Assembly: GCA_018907035.1 (NCBI GenBank)
Contig: JACCIC010000015.1
Span: 1,490,001-1,554,000, forward strand
DNA from: Sycobia sp. Sy_11
Taxonomy: Eukaryota; Arthropoda; Insecta; Hymenoptera; Epichrysomallidae
DNA: 64,000 nt
Direction: 5' to 3'
This document shows positions 43,613 to 56,737 of the stretch, in pieces (within the stretch, counting starts at the first letter, position 1; each line of letters starts with the position of its first letter). The translations under genes were made by a program, and so were the position numbers. The notes below the pieces were generated by a model, which saw only the letters and a list, made by a program, of their open reading frames with translations, was not told where the DNA came from and did not search any database.

Positions 43613-45597
43613 GCACACAGCTGCGCGTGATTCCGAATCTGAAGGCGTTCGTGCCTCTTCGATCGAGACGTGTGTTCTCGAACATTTCAATTTATATAAA
43701 TGTAATTCATATCGTACTAATGTTTAAATATAATTGTGTGTGTGTGTGTGTGTGTGTATTGTATAGATACAGATCCGGTGCTAAGCTTAGCCGCGATGTT
43801 GATAGTTGCCGAAATTATTTATGTTGTCGAAAGTTCGAAGTAACATTTTTATCTGACGAATTTTATGGAGAAAGTAAATAACTTTGTTGAACATTAAATC
43901 AGCTCCAATAACAATCGTAGTATTTACGCTTCACGATAAAATGCCCGATTGCTCTATAATATTAACAAAACGACGTATTTCGGAATTGATAGCCATTTCA
44001 AGGAAACGGTATAATTAACTAATTACTTTCTTGACAGCGTGTAATTAGCTTTCAGTTTGCCGTTAAATTAAGGCAGCTATCAATGAGAAGAATCGTTTGA
44101 ATTATTTTCGTCAATATTTAATTGAAGTAAAATACTCAGTTACATACCAAAAATAATCGGTGATAAAGTTTTTAAGCTTTGATTTACGATTTTAAGCTTA
44201 GCTTTTACACGTTGATGACTTAAGGACCGATTTAGATTGTTTATTTTATTAACTTCTATTTTGTTAACTAACATACTAGGATTCAATTATCCAATAGCAA
44301 TTATTAATAATTATAGTAATTATTTCATAGTAATTATTCAATTGTTTCTAAAGGTATGTAATTTTCAGATTTTTGTTCGTCTTTAGGTATGCATATAAAT
44401 ATATGTACATCGTTATGAAAATTTAATAATGAGTCCTACTTCTTTGACTTTTATATCAATTATTCTACAAGCAACGATATTTCATCACTTATTATTTCCC
44501 TCGAAAAATCTCGCAATAATAATTTTGATAATACAAATAGGCCAAAATATTATGTTTTGTAAAGTTCCTATAAAAGTAGTGATAAATCAACCAACATAAA
44601 GCAAAATTCCCCATGAGCCTCTTCAAATTTTATACCATTAATGTGTGACGATATGAGTTTCACCATTCAATTAGTCTGTGCTTTTATTTATCATGCCAGT
44701 TTGAAAATGTCGCAGCCGATTCCACATATTAAAGACAACAAAAAAATTTCCGAAGAATATAGAACGATTTTCTTTGAATTTATCGCTCTCTGTAACTCGA
44801 GCATGTATTGCAGAACGAAATAGTTCGATAAACTAACTGGAGAAAATTGTGTTAATGAAATTTAAAAATAACATAGCTTTCTCAGGAAATTTTTTCTAAC
44901 TCAATGTTAACGTGGGAGATTAATTTCTTCCTGTATAAAAGATCGTCACGGAAATTGTCACTATGATTAAAATCTTATTTAATTATCTAATTCATTGAAA
45001 ACCTAAGTAAACTAAATTTCATTAAGATTTATTTTTCATACTTTTCGTTTAAAGTCAAATGTAAGAATAATTAAAATTCAACTTTGCCCTTTTTGGCCGT
45101 AATTTTCTTTGTACAAAACGACCATAAACAATCCATATACGATAAGTTTTCCTTAATTTAAAAACCATGAATTCGCCAAACCTCGGTTTTTGATTTTAAT
45201 CGATTAGCTCTGACGGAAAAACTATAAAATCGCGCACAGGGCGTATTACAAAAATATCGGGTTATTTTCCGAAATCTCCCGCCAAGGCATTTTCTTCGAG
45301 ATCTTTTATAAAATTCAAGTCCGCAGGTGAAAACAAAAACAAACATAAAAAAAAAAAAGCAGAAGATATTATTTTTTCTCCCTCTCCGCGGTCTGCGGCG
45401 GCGAAGCTCCCCTATCCGTATACGGAGGGATCTCAACTTACTCTTCAACGCCCAGAGGGTGAACTTGTTCAGCTCCTCGTGAAAGAGGTCGGCCTGCTTC
45501 TTGCACTGGGCGCTGACCTGGCCGGCGCCCGGATCGAAGGCCGGCACGACCTGGAGGAGTCGGCGCGCCTCGTGATCGATCGCCTCGCCGTAAGCAT
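20046..45597 (-). CDS. nrf-6: Nose resistant to fluoxetine (nrf-6)-like acyltransferase, first exon(s) missing
   Basis: Family members are multipass membrane proteins with an extracytoplasmic NRF domain and an acyltransferase-3 domain; C. elegans nrf-6 and ndg-4 act in drug and lipid/yolk uptake (family knowledge). Exons in transcript order: 45442-45597, 40982-41202, 33176-33384, 28811-29066, 27075-27235, 24905-25073, 24559-24752, 24273-24402, 23742-23934, 21510-21655, 20046-20222. All are GT-AG with consistent phases, giving 669 complete codons before TGA. NRF domain: [46 protein letters not shown]. Acyltransferase part: [20 protein letters not shown], with R-X10-H, then [54 protein letters not shown] and [16 protein letters not shown] ends. 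The first exon here enters in phase 1, so an upstream exon with ATG and signal peptide is required and was not found. Exons of the NRF half are very CpG-rich. A specific orthologue among the many insect paralogues cannot be chosen. Confidence 0.93.
20223..21509 (-). other. nrf-6-like intron 10
   Basis: Contains a (CA)n run at 20319-20361 and, at about 20680-21010, a degenerate interspersed repeat built from pieces resembling TTTGTCAAAAATCT, GGCAATGCCTGGAACTTTAT and AGACTCTGTCAAGG. No coding sequence. Confidence 0.6.
21656..23741 (-). other. nrf-6-like intron 9
   Basis: About 2.1 kb of AT-rich sequence. An open frame of 91 codons at 22523-22798 minus has no recognisable domain or splice context and I do not call it a gene. 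No clear repeat. Confidence 0.6.
24102..24150. repeat. (TA)n microsatellite, intron 8 of the nrf-6-like gene
   Basis: Pure TA alternation of about 49 bp between exon 24273-24402 and exon 23742-23934, followed by CATATACACGCGCG. Confidence 0.95.
24482..24514. repeat. (CA)n-(CG)n-(CA)n tract with Z-DNA potential
   Basis: Uninterrupted purine-pyrimidine alternation ACACACACGCGCG...CGCACACACA, 45 bp from the 5' donor side of exon 24559-24752. Long CG alternation flanked by CA is the classical Z-forming sequence. Confidence 0.9.
24776..24825. repeat. (TA)n microsatellite next to an nrf-6 splice acceptor
   Basis: About 50 bp of TA, starting some 24 bp upstream (in transcript sense) of the acceptor of exon 24559-24752 and filling much of the short 152-bp intron. 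Confidence 0.95.
25074..27074 (-). other. nrf-6-like intron 5
   Basis: About 2.0 kb. It contains an 11-bp inverted repeat (TTTTGCACCGA at 25142-25152, complement at 25190-25200), a short (CT)n at 26049-26072 and a locally C-rich segment at 26350-26420 (GGGCCCATCCTAGGCC) that looks unlike its AT-rich surroundings. No coding sequence. Confidence 0.6.
27607..27666. repeat. 60-bp perfect palindrome around (AT)26
   Basis: CCTT, then (AT)26, then AAGG. The non-TA arms mirror each other exactly, so the whole 60 bp is self-complementary and could extrude as a cruciform. Confidence 0.9.
27917..27965. repeat. (CA)n-(CG)n tract with a phase flip
   Basis: About 26 bp of CA runs into CGCGCGCGCCGCGCGCGC and back to ACACA. 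The CC in the middle breaks the purine-pyrimidine alternation. Strong Z-DNA-type sequence within an intron. Confidence 0.9.
29067..33175 (-). other. nrf-6-like intron 3
   Basis: About 4.1 kb without a supported exon. It contains the TA palindrome at 29416-29471, TA tracts at 32872-32921 and 33115-33165 (the last ends about 10 bp from the donor of exon 33176-33384), T-rich runs at 30920-30960 and A-rich runs at 31465-31500. A C-rich stretch at 32680-32715 (CACCTCTTAGGCCCCTATCC) resembles transposon-derived sequence, but too little remains to name it. Confidence 0.6.
29416..29471. repeat. 56-bp perfect palindrome around (AT)23
   Basis: TGCCC, then (AT)23, then GGGCA. Five unique bases on each side are exact complements, so the structure is a perfect 56-bp inverted repeat. 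Confidence 0.9.
33385..40981 (-). other. nrf-6-like intron 2 (7.6 kb), microsatellite-rich
   Basis: No coding exon supported. Repeats seen: TA at 34324-34369, 34702-34738, 34937-34990, 35082-35132, 36362-36406, 37368-37411 and 37506-37552; CT at 34389-34419 and 35405-35434; GT at 36162-36202; CA at 37074-37135 (with CG inside) and 38702-38744; GA at 39905-39928. A TTAA-rich stretch sits at 37414-37474. Near 39400-39560 the DNA becomes CpG-rich with a strong hairpin at 39516-39537. A TA hairpin with TTTCCCTA arms is at 40153-40188. Confidence 0.7.
39516..39537. repeat. GC-rich hairpin in nrf-6-like intron 2
   Basis: TGCGATGCG, loop TGTG, CGCATCGCA: a perfect 9-bp stem with a 4-base loop, followed at once by a CGCGCGCG alternation to about 39552. 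No terminator or tRNA features accompany it. Confidence 0.85.
41203..45441 (-). other. nrf-6-like intron 1 of those visible (4.2 kb)
   Basis: No supported exon. It contains TA at 42771-42822 and 43345-43384, a GA-rich run at 43147-43182, a joined (TA)n-(GA)n tract at 43533-43608 and GT at 43736-43758. The 42950-43440 segment is CpG-richer than its flanks. The remainder is AT-rich. Confidence 0.65.
43533..43608. repeat. Compound (TA)n-(GA)n microsatellite
   Basis: About 38 bp of TA joined directly to about 38 bp of GA with no spacer, in an intron of the nrf-6-like gene. Confidence 0.95.
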
Positions 45598-46040
45598 CTG
45601 CAAGATTAAAGAAGAAAAAGCGGTGAGTGGCGGGCGGATGCGAAGGAGGTTTAGGAAAATAGCGGGCCGATATCCGGCCGTTACGTACGCGCGCGCCCGG
45701 CTTTCCTCGTTCGCGGCAACTCGCGAGTGTGTTTAATTAGCGTCTGTCGGGCGCGGGGCGTGTCGGGAATGCATTATCGGGTCGGCCTATTATGAAGCAA
45801 GGAGGAGCTAAATTGATTTTTTTCTTCTTCTTCTTCTTCTTCTTCTTCTTCTTTTCTTTCTCTTGGCGATTCCCAGGTCGGCTCGTTAATCCGACGGATC
45901 GAAGAGAGCCGATGATGCAAGTCGCTTTTTTTATATTTATACGGTTCTAAGGCCGGGGGGAGGGGGAGGAGGGGGGTTGGCATCGCTGCTACGCGGATTA
46001 ATTATTCTTAAGTATAGTCACGCAACTGTACTGTATAGAA

Positions 46041-46091
<51 letters not shown>

Positions 46092-48649
46092 AATTTAAAA
46101 TAATGTCCGCGGCATAATGATACAGTAATAAAAACAGTTGTTGAATAGGTAATATTTATAATAAATATATTTGCATATTTGTACGTGACACTTATAAATT
46201 TACTTGGATATGCAGAAATCGGTTCTATAACAAAAAAAAAAAAAAAAAAAAACAAAAAAAAACAAAACACATAAAACCCATATAAAGAGCACAGAAAAGA
46301 GAGAGAAAAAACCGGAGATGTTTGTTATTCACATTTGTGCTCCGCATTACGAGTGCGCGGCATGGGATTATCGATGTGTGCAGGCTTGTACGGTTTCGTG
46401 CGTGTCTGCATATGTATATACAGTTGTTACCGCGTGTATATACACGCGCTTCTAGCTCTCATTATGAGGGGATTTAGCGACGCACGGCCGAGAGTGCGCG
46501 CGAGTCGCTAAAGAATACCGTCTACTCCGCTGTAGCTTTCTCGCGGTGGCCGCGGCCTTCGCGGCAATTTTCGTTTTTTTTTTGTTTTTCTTTCCTTTTT
46601 ATTTGTCTTTTCTTTTTTTTTTTTTTTTCACTTTCGTATCTTTATCCCGTCTATGTGTATCAATGCGCTAAGTCGGTCGAAAAGTCGCGCGGGGACCGGT
46701 TTACTTTGTGCCGGTTATTTTCGGCAGAGGCGGGATAGAGTCGCGCGGCGCAATTGCGGGGTCGGATTTCTATGCGTAATGCACGAATAACGCGGCGAAA
46801 GCTCCGCTCGATGCGCAAATGCGCCCGAGCACGTAGTATCGGGTAATTTGAAGTTCGGGACGAACGATCCGTTACATCTCGCGAGCGTGCGAAACTTACA
46901 CGGTATGCATGTGACGTACTGCGAGGATCTTCTCCACGTTTTTGAAGAGCAAGTGTGACAAAATGACTTTCAGGACTTCGTACGATTACGCGGATGTTTT
47001 CCTTTATAATTTCAAATTGATATCGATGGATTCGAATAGCTATGCAAACGGTTTCGGATTAATTTTCAAAATTAATTTAATCAATATTATATGATAATAA
47101 TGCTATATTATTATTTTATATTATTTTAAATTAACTTTCTATACAATATAATATCAATTGGAAATTATATGATTTCAAATGTGATTTCAATGTGATTTAA
47201 AATTTGATTCAGTTGATATCAAATCATTTCATATGATTTCAAATATATCAATTCACATAATTGTTTTTTTTTTCAAAATAATTGATAAATCGTTAACAAG
47301 GGCCTAACGAGTAAGAGTAAATGTCCCTTCAAATTAATCTACATTATGTCATGGGGAATCTAACCCATCTAGAGGATCGATAAATATATAATTGATAAAT
47401 GTTTCTAATATGTACACTTATAGTTTTATTTAACGAACATTTAGAAAAGGAACCGACACGTCTATGGCTAAAGTACTGATCTTCTGAAATATTATAAAAT
47501 ACTTCATTTTGGACAGTTGGGATATTATAAAATTGCTAAAATTCCGTTGGAAAATAGGGAACCGATAAAATTGTTAATCGTACGAGTTTCACGATTTCTG
47601 AATGAAAAATTCGATCATAATCAGTAGCTATCGGCGTCAATTCATTAGTCAGAACTTACAGGTAGAGCCGAAAACGTTCATTTCGTTGAAATTTTTGTAA
47701 ATTATCAATGCATTTATCTATTTTCAAAAAATAGTAAAATAAAATTTGTTTATAAATAAAATATTAAAGTTTGATAAGAACTCAAGAGATATTGAAAATT
47801 ATCATAAATTCGATTCTTCATATTGTTTGTAAATATGAAAAGAAATTTGATTTAAAGTTTTCACAATGATTGTTTAATATTTTGTTACTGTTTTTGCTCA
47901 GTTTAATTATGTGTTATAATTCTGATGAAGTATTCGATATTCCAGTTTCATCATTCAGTCACCGGCTATTTTAAGTCATACCAATAACAATAATAATGGT
48001 ATTTATAGAATTTTTACATTTGTCCATTCGTAAATTTCGTCACGTACTTTTATTTACCTTAGAAATAAGTTTTTCATACAAATTTCAATCTAGAAGTGTA
48101 TTGATAATTGATTCTCATTAAAAAATATCTTAAGTAACTTTCAAGTGGAATCGTAATTTTTAAAGAAGTAAATAAAGGCAAGTAAAATTAAATAAAAAAC
48201 AATCAGATTTTGTATACTTAAAATTCTATTTTAAAATATAACGAAACCCAATTTGCATCAAATAAGGAAAAATATACTTCCAATATGAACCTATAATTAA
48301 AAGGAAAACATTTTTTCTAACGTTTTCTAAGTTTTCTTAATACTCGATTGTGAGTTATAGATGTATATATATATACACGTAATTGTTTATTAAGCTTTGA
48401 ACCTCCTAATTAAAAATAGATTTAATTAATAGTGGGTTATTGCATCAAATAAAAATATTCTATTTTCGTTATAATTCAGATGAGAGTACGGTGGCGATAG
48501 CAACAATATATACAAGACCTAATACACTATATATAGATCATTTAATTATTAATTAATTAAGGATTGTTCTCTACAACTTCGGGAAAAATATTCCTCGGTC
48601 ATACAGATATCGATTAACTGGGTGGGAGGGAAACTACCTTCCTAGCGTC

Positions 48650-49105
48650 AAAACGAAATACCAGCGCTGCGTCGGAAACTTATCTATAACAAACGCAGGA
48701 AGTTAACTCTCCCGGAAACTGGTGGGGGGGGGGCGTTTTGGCCGACATGTCTCGGCCTCTTTCTACTTGCCGAATCGCGCGCTCTCACCGCGCGTTGATT
48801 CTTATTCGCACGAGAGCGAAAAATCCTCCTCGATGGTCGACGATCGCCTCTCTCTCTCTCTCCCTCTCTCTCTTTCTCTCCCCCTTTCGTTTTTTTTTTT
48901 TTTTTTTGCTTTGGGACGTTCAGTCTATTACGACAAAAGCGTCGACGACGAGCCGGCGCTTAAAATTCGTACTTAATGTAGCAGGCAGTCTCGCCCGCAC
49001 TCGCTCAACCGAGCCGATACGCGTGTTTGGCTAGCCCGAATTTTTTTTCTCTTTTCTCCGCGTGGGGATTGTATAACGAGATGCTTTACGCGGGTCGCGT
49101 CTCTC

Positions 49106-49150
<45 letters not shown>

Positions 49151-49220
49151 TACTCTCTCCCTCTCTCACTCTGGCCCCTCTGTTCCGCGAACCCTGTACG
49201 CACGACCAAAAAGTGTAAGC
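48650..49220. promoter_or_regulatory. CpG- and pyrimidine-rich segment, possible promoter region
   Basis: Locally GC-rich compared with the AT-rich flanks, with many CpGs, a G10 run near 48725, and CT tracts at 48849-48880 and 49101-49145. It lies about 3 kb upstream of the first visible nrf-6-like exon, in the right direction for a promoter or 5' UTR exon. There is no core promoter motif I can name, so this is a candidate only. Confidence 0.3.
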
Positions 49221-51206
49221 GTTTTCTGCGCTGTCTTCTGACGTTGGGCTCGATTAGCATTCAGAGTACGAGGCTCTTCTTGTATGTATTTGCGTAGATG
49301 AGGCGGAAATTCAAATAGGAATGTGTATGCATATAGAGTGAATAATTGCTGTTTCGATTTTTTCTCTCTCTTTTTTTCTCTTTCTGATTTTTTTTCTGTT
49401 TTTTGGTTTTTTTTTCTTAAGGACGTGCACGTGTCAGTCGAATTTTTACAAAATTTGATGAAAAACTTAGTTTAGACATTTTATAAATTTAATTGCACGT
49501 GTAGGCGGCTTTCAGGAATTAAATTCAATCGAATAGGGTACTCTGAGATTTTTGTGGAAAAAAGGATTTTGAAAACACTGCCATTCGCACAAAACGATGA
49601 TGTTAATAACATAATTTAAAAGTACACATTTATTGGAATTGTCCTAGACAAACGGTTTTCTGAAATTCGTGAAATTTTTATTTAAATCGAATAAATTCTT
49701 AAAAATCGATTTATTTAAGAAGATTTAATAAATATTTGTATAAAATTTAAATTGATCAGTAATAAATATATTGTTAAGGAAAAATTACCCTTGAAAATTA
49801 TAAATATTGATATATTTAAAGATATCTGCCGCCTACCATTACGGAAAGATCTTTAATAATTCACAGTGAAAAAATATCGATGTATTTTAATATATGGTCG
49901 TAAACTCTTATTCATCGGCTAATAAGAAGAATAGCGTTTTAAACTTAAGAGCATCTAAATGTAATTTTCAATGATTTTACAAAATATAAAATTAATCATT
50001 ATACATTATTATGAAATAAATTTTGATCTATTAAAATACAAAAATCTTTCTAATCGTATTTTAAAGTAATACTCTATGAAACATTCCAAGAAGATGTGTA
50101 TTTAATGACCGTATTAAAAATTGATCTCAATCAATAAATATGAATAGCGATGTTTACAAAGTACAAACGAGAGTTTCTCAGTCGTTAAATTCATTTGTGC
50201 ATTTTACTTCGTTGTAATTTTCCGTACAAATCGCGAACATTGAAGAAAAGTGCCGCGCGCAAACTTAAAGCAGGATTTGGAGGCCAATTCCCGATATAAT
50301 TGCAATTTAAGCTTGACACACAGACTCTCGTATATGGAAGAGAGCATAACCTGATCTACGATCAGATAAGAGCATATTCGATAGTGCGCGCATTGAAATT
50401 CTTGCATTCCCGAATGAGAACCTGTTTTAAAATGACATTGCATTAACTTGAAAACATGCCTTCGAGTCTCCCGCTGAAATTTGATAACGGACAATTTCTT
50501 TCTTTCCTGCAATATTATTCTCTGACATTTTCACTTACGGGGACAATAGCACCCTTGAACACACCATAATAAAATACGGCGCCACACGTTCTTCAGAAAT
50601 ACTCGTAAAATAAGTTATGAACGAAATAGCAAGTGTTTAGGATGCGTGCAGAAAAATGGTAATAACACTGAACAGGGCAGATTTTTAACAAACTCAATTG
50701 AGAAACTTGGGTTATAGATAGATGAAATTTGTAATGCAAGCGCGGCGCTTTTTGCAGCTATATATATATTTAATCAACGACTTGTTAGTTGTTACAATCG
50801 GGTGTTTACGATACTTCTGTTTCTTTTTTTACAGGTGGCAATAAACCATCTACCGAGCGCCGCCACTTTTGCAAGGAAATTAAAGGTCTTACGATATCGT
50901 CCCAACAATTGCTACAGCTGTGCGTAAAAAATTTTATCGCTCGCTCGGGGCGCGAGTCAGCCTGTATACCGTGTAATGATTAAAAGTTACAATTACAATA
51001 CGTACACAGATATCTCCGCATGCAAAAATTCCCCGTCATCGAGTAAATACTTTCTCGAATGAAAAAAAAGTCATTAAAAATCTAATGAAACGTTTCCTAA
51101 TACAAGGAAATATTTACTTGTTAGCACAAAATATTTTCTTCGGTGACATAGTTCCGAAATTTTCTCCCACTGCGCGTCTTTCATTCGGATATGATACTCA
51201 TATCTT

Positions 51207-51268
<62 letters not shown>

Positions 51269-51449
51269 CGTGCATCTATATATATAGTATATGTGAAATG
51301 CAAAACAATGAAAATAAAAGCAGTAAGCAACGGTTTGACGCACAACGGCGCGGACAAGCGACGTGTCTCGATTAAAACGTTGTTGCACTAACCTCGGGGA
51401 ATCGAACGTGCGTCGCCTGCTGAATCTTATACATACATACATATATATG

Positions 51450-51524
<75 letters not shown>

Positions 51525-52664
51525 CAAAAAATGCCGATGAAGTGTATGTCCATATAATCGTGCAGTGATTTTATCCCTCGTTTCGGGCTCTATTCGCGAA
51601 TATATATATATAGTCGGATATTCTGTGGAGGCACTTGGATAGACGAGGACGAACGGGTCACACTTCTTTTTACACACTAGAAGATTCCACAAAGCGAATT
51701 TTCGGCGAATATGTAAAAACACAACCACAATGCTTGTAAATTTTTGGCAAGCAGGGGGAATGACATACATTAGAGGTCCGCCTTTGGTTATATATATATA
51801 CGAAATTAGGCACGGTAATAAAACTGTATAGGTGTATATATAATTTGCATATATAAATTTGTCGGTGCGATTTTTATTGCCCTTCTCTATTTCTCGTCTC
51901 AGTGATAGTTGTAATAGTTTATACATAAACACGAGATGGATGAATAACTTTTATATTCGAGAAATGAGTTCGGTGTAATGATCAGTGTAACTCCGCGCGC
52001 TTTTGCATATTGTGACAAGGATTGCGTTTCAAAAAAAAAAAACTTGTTCTTTAACGGTTTTTTAACCGGTCAAATCAGAGATGATTCAAAGAGCGTATTT
52101 TGAAATATAAACGAAAGATTATATACTTTTTGACAATATAATAAGAAGATATATAACATATTTTATAGATTATACTGCGTATTATGCAGTAATATCTTGG
52201 ACAAGGGGTTTTCAGCGAATTTCGTCAGGCATTATAATTCACCATGATTTTCAGACAGCGCTCTTCTCTCACCCAGGAATCTTATGCTATATTATGCCGC
52301 GAATTAATTTTTAAACGATAAACAAGATATACTGTTATTAAAATAAAACTGTAAAGCGAGATATATACATCTTGAGTATTAAATTGATGAAAAAATGAAA
52401 CTTTTATTTACGATACTTCTCGTCCAGTAGTCTATTTACAGTTTTCAAAGCTATTTTTTTATTGTGAAAATTTATACATTAGGCTATATACACAAAATTT
52501 GTACGTGGAGAAACAAGCTAAAAACTAGGTATTAATAGGTATCTCTGCTAAAAATAATTCATCGCAATATTATTTTAATTACTAAGCTGGTAATTTATCA
52601 TCAAAGCTCATTTATAACCGACTATTGCCTAACATAACGCGTATTTGCGGCATGTAACAAATAT

Positions 52665-52705
<41 letters not shown>

Positions 52706-55700
52706 ATTGTATATGAAAATGTCTTCACCGTTTGTATATACTCGTATAATTTTACATATGTATACGCATACGAAGTTTTCAATGGGCTTGTATATATACT
52801 AGCCGACGTGATTTTTTTGCCACTCGCGAGAGCGGCCAGTCGCTGCGCCAAAGTTTCTTTGACGAAATTGTGTAAAACCTTGCTAAACAAGTTTTGATGC
52901 AAATATTACTTAAAATTCACATGAATATTAAAAAAAAAAAAAAAAAACACTTTCTTTTTTTCATAAAAAATTATACTAAATTATATGGTTTATAGATATA
53001 TTATGTTGCATTAGATGATTAAATTATATTACATTGTATATTATATTAGATAAGATGGTACGTTATATTAGATGAAGAAAAAGTATTTTTATTCGAATTT
53101 TTTTCTCGCGAATTATTACTTAATAAATATACTTAATCATTTCCATAACTATAACTTTTCGATAAAACAATCGAATGAAAATCAGACTTTATGCTTTTTT
53201 TTGTAATCTCTCAGATTATTACCTCAAGTTTTTTATTTTGAATTTTTGTATATTATACTGTGTATAATAAAATTATATTATTTGGATAAAATTAATTTTC
53301 TTTATTCTAGTAATTGAAACTATCAATTGAAATATAATTAGTAAATTGATATTTGTCAACGAAAATTAAGGTTGTAGATATCAATCCAGTTTATATAATT
53401 TCATTTCGAAATTTTCTGAGACTGTACAAAATTTTGTTGCCACGATGATCAATTTTATTTTTACCATCTGGAGTCACTATCGGGCTCGTACCTATCGCGA
53501 GCTAATAATTAAATTAACAATAACTACTGAATTAGAATGGTAATTAAAAGTACGGCGGTGAGTCCGTTTATACAGTTTATATGGGAATTATTAATTGCTG
53601 GGATAAATTGTTGTCTATTCTATTAAATCGCTAATATAATTTATACAATTCGAATTCAGAAGCAATAAGAAAATAATTCTAGCCGAAATTATAACCCATA
53701 ATCTGATTTTAATTATCAAAATCCTGCAATAAAAAACAAATAAATTCTGATTCTGTCATTCTATTAATCGATATTTGAACATTTAAAAAAAAATTAAGCT
53801 TACTTAAATTCAAAGTCTATAATAAAGTGGGCGGTTAGTTTAATAATTAAATAAGAAAAATTCATATGTGAGAATATAGTTAATTTTATAAAACATCAGA
53901 GAGCTTTAAGTGACATGTACGCCTATGGTCGGAATTGATTTATATATGTGTTTTGGAATTCGAATTATCCGGCAAAAAAAAATATCGAATTATAATTATA
54001 CGACGTTCGGCATCAGTCGGAATTCTGTTTTACATAATATTTTTCAGGGATACTTGAACTATAGAGCGATAATGCACGTATATCCGAGCAAGTAAGAATT
54101 ATCTACCGAAAAAGTTTTAGATAGCATTTTATAGCGTTCGCATTTTAATTAGAATTAAGATCCTTATTTAAAAATTAAAACTATCTTATTTTTGATTTTA
54201 CATTAGATCGAGCTGGACGACATAATAAAGCAGGGCTGTCGTCGTGGTAGAACGCGAACGAGGGCGCAAAATTTCTTTCATTCGGTTTCACAACTTTTTC
54301 AAAATTTCATTAAAAATTGCGTACAGATAGAGGTATAAAATATAACAGTTTTTATTTATTCGTGAAACGGATTAATTTAGATATAGACATTAATATAGTT
54401 CGTAAAGCAGCCACTAGTGGTCGAATTGCAATTCTATATAATGGTCCTAGGCGAATTTCAATGATTTCGACGGTTGTCAATGAAAGCTAAAAATTAGTCA
54501 AGGAAAAGTTCTTTTTTTATATACTAGTAGAAGAGAAACACGCTACTAATCGTTTATTGGCCGCACTTCGAGCAACTTGAACCAGATATTCCTAAGTGTG
54601 GCAAATAAAATTTGGCAAAGTCTGACAATATTACGCAAATAATATAATAATTTTTGGCAAAATTCAGCCATTTTTTTAATCAACATCTGGCAATCTTTGA
54701 CGAACTTTGCTCGTCTTTACCAGGCCTTGCTAGATGTTGTCAAAGCTTACTCGATATCGTAATTTGACAGATTCAGCAATGATTGGTAATTTTTTGAAAA
54801 TGTTCGATAATTTTCTCAGTATTTTGTAATTTATCGCGAGTTTAGAACTTGATTCACAATATAGAGTACGTCAAAAATTAAGACAGATATAACTCAAGAG
54901 GAAAACAATGGGAAGAATTTTATAATACAAATATTTATCAAAATTGTGCTTTAACTAAATTTTATATTTATTAAACTGGAAAATCATGAGTTCAACATAA
55001 TTTTTCAGATCTTACGGTAGTAAAAAATATAATTCGATAGAAATGTTTAAAGATATCTTTTATCTCGCGCGATCGGCTTGCCTCACGTTAACTGCGTTAC
55101 GTGGCACTGAAATATTTGTTAGATCGTGAAATTTATTTAAATAAGATTATCGGTATTAATTGAATGTGCATTGGCTTGAAAAGGGCTTTAAGGTAAAACG
55201 TCACAAACGTCCGGAAGAATTTGGGAATTGTACCATTTTTAATTTCATTGCCGCGCCAACACGAAAGGCATTGGAAAGAACAAGAATGGTAGATTCATAA
55301 AAATTGTCTATTACATAATTCTTTTTCATTATATAATTGATCGCGCTTCAGAGATGATCGAAAGCTCAGATTTCGGCGTGTTCATGGATTTTAATAAGCA
55401 TTTGCGTTGTTGATAATTGACACATAACCTATATAATTGTTGGTTTAAAAATTATACCTCGAGCGCAGCCCGCCTGCCTGTTGTCAACAACTCTATGATC
55501 TCGTGCATCCGAATACTCCAGAAAATAAAAATTCGCACGACCATCCGTATGGAATCGTCCAATGCGCGAAAAATCCGAATAATTTTAATGAAAAAAAAAA
55601 AAAACAAAAAAAAAAAAAATCCCGTTTTTCACGAAAATCCTCGAGGTTGACAAATGCTGGACATTATGTAATATTTTGATTTCATAATCGATCGTGCCCA

Positions 55701-56703
55701 ATGAGTGCCCAACTCAGCGAGTACGTTAAAAGATACGCGTCGGGATTTCGGTAGAATGCAACCGCCGGGAAAATGTATGATGAACCGTTTGATACAAAAA
55801 GATCTGCGCCGTCGAATCGCCCGATCTCCGGCGAATCGCCGATGATGTCAGCCCATATCGATGGAATTTTCCTTGGAAAACAATGAATTTACACACACGT
55901 GTAATATACATAAGAGGCTACAAAAAAAAAAAAAAAAGAGGAAAAAAAAATTGAATATTGAAAATCGTAAGATCGTATAAAAGCACGTTTTCGGGAAAAA
56001 CTCGCGCGTCAAGTTCAAAGGCGATGCAATAGCACGCCCCGCGCCGCACGTATGGAATTCTAATCTAAATTATACAAGAGCGTGCAGTGCTCATGTATAC
56101 ATATATATTACATGTATGTGGAACGGACGGCCGCGCGCGATGTTTACATAAGGAACAGCTCTAAATGAGACTATGTATAAAGATGAGGAAAAATACGATC
56201 ATAAAAGTACAGACTGACGCAGAAGAAATTGCTTAATTTTTCCGAGCCGCCCGTCCCGTCTCGGGAAAACTATCGGAATTCTCACCGCGGGACTTTCGGC
56301 GACGATGATAAAAAGAGGCTACTAACAAGAAATAAGAAAAATGAAGAGGCAGAAGCAGAAGGAGCGGAAGAGTAAGAAATAATTAACAGAGTCCTCTGCG
56401 GCGACAAATTAAATTTTCTCATTATGCCGTGGCCGCTCGTAAAACGATCGCCAACTTTTCGGAATATTTCTCATCGCCACCGCTCCGCGCTGCGACACTC
56501 CGCTTTTCGCACTGCGCCTTCAATAAGGATAAATTATGCAGATGACACGCGGATACGGCTAACGGACGGGGGGATACGGGAGTGGGTTGGGAGGAAAATT
56601 GAAAGATTGAGTTGGCTAACGCGGCTGCAAAGGTCCGCGGATCTTTTGGCAATGGGATTATAAAGGGGAATTGAAAGCTACGTTGATGGATGCTGTCAGC
56701 GGA

Positions 56704-56737
<34 letters not shown>

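Noticed and set aside
51372..51932. 186-codon minus-strand frame, the longest in the window
   Set aside because: A large part is Thr-His and Tyr-Ile repeat from microsatellites, and the rest has no recognisable domain or codon bias.
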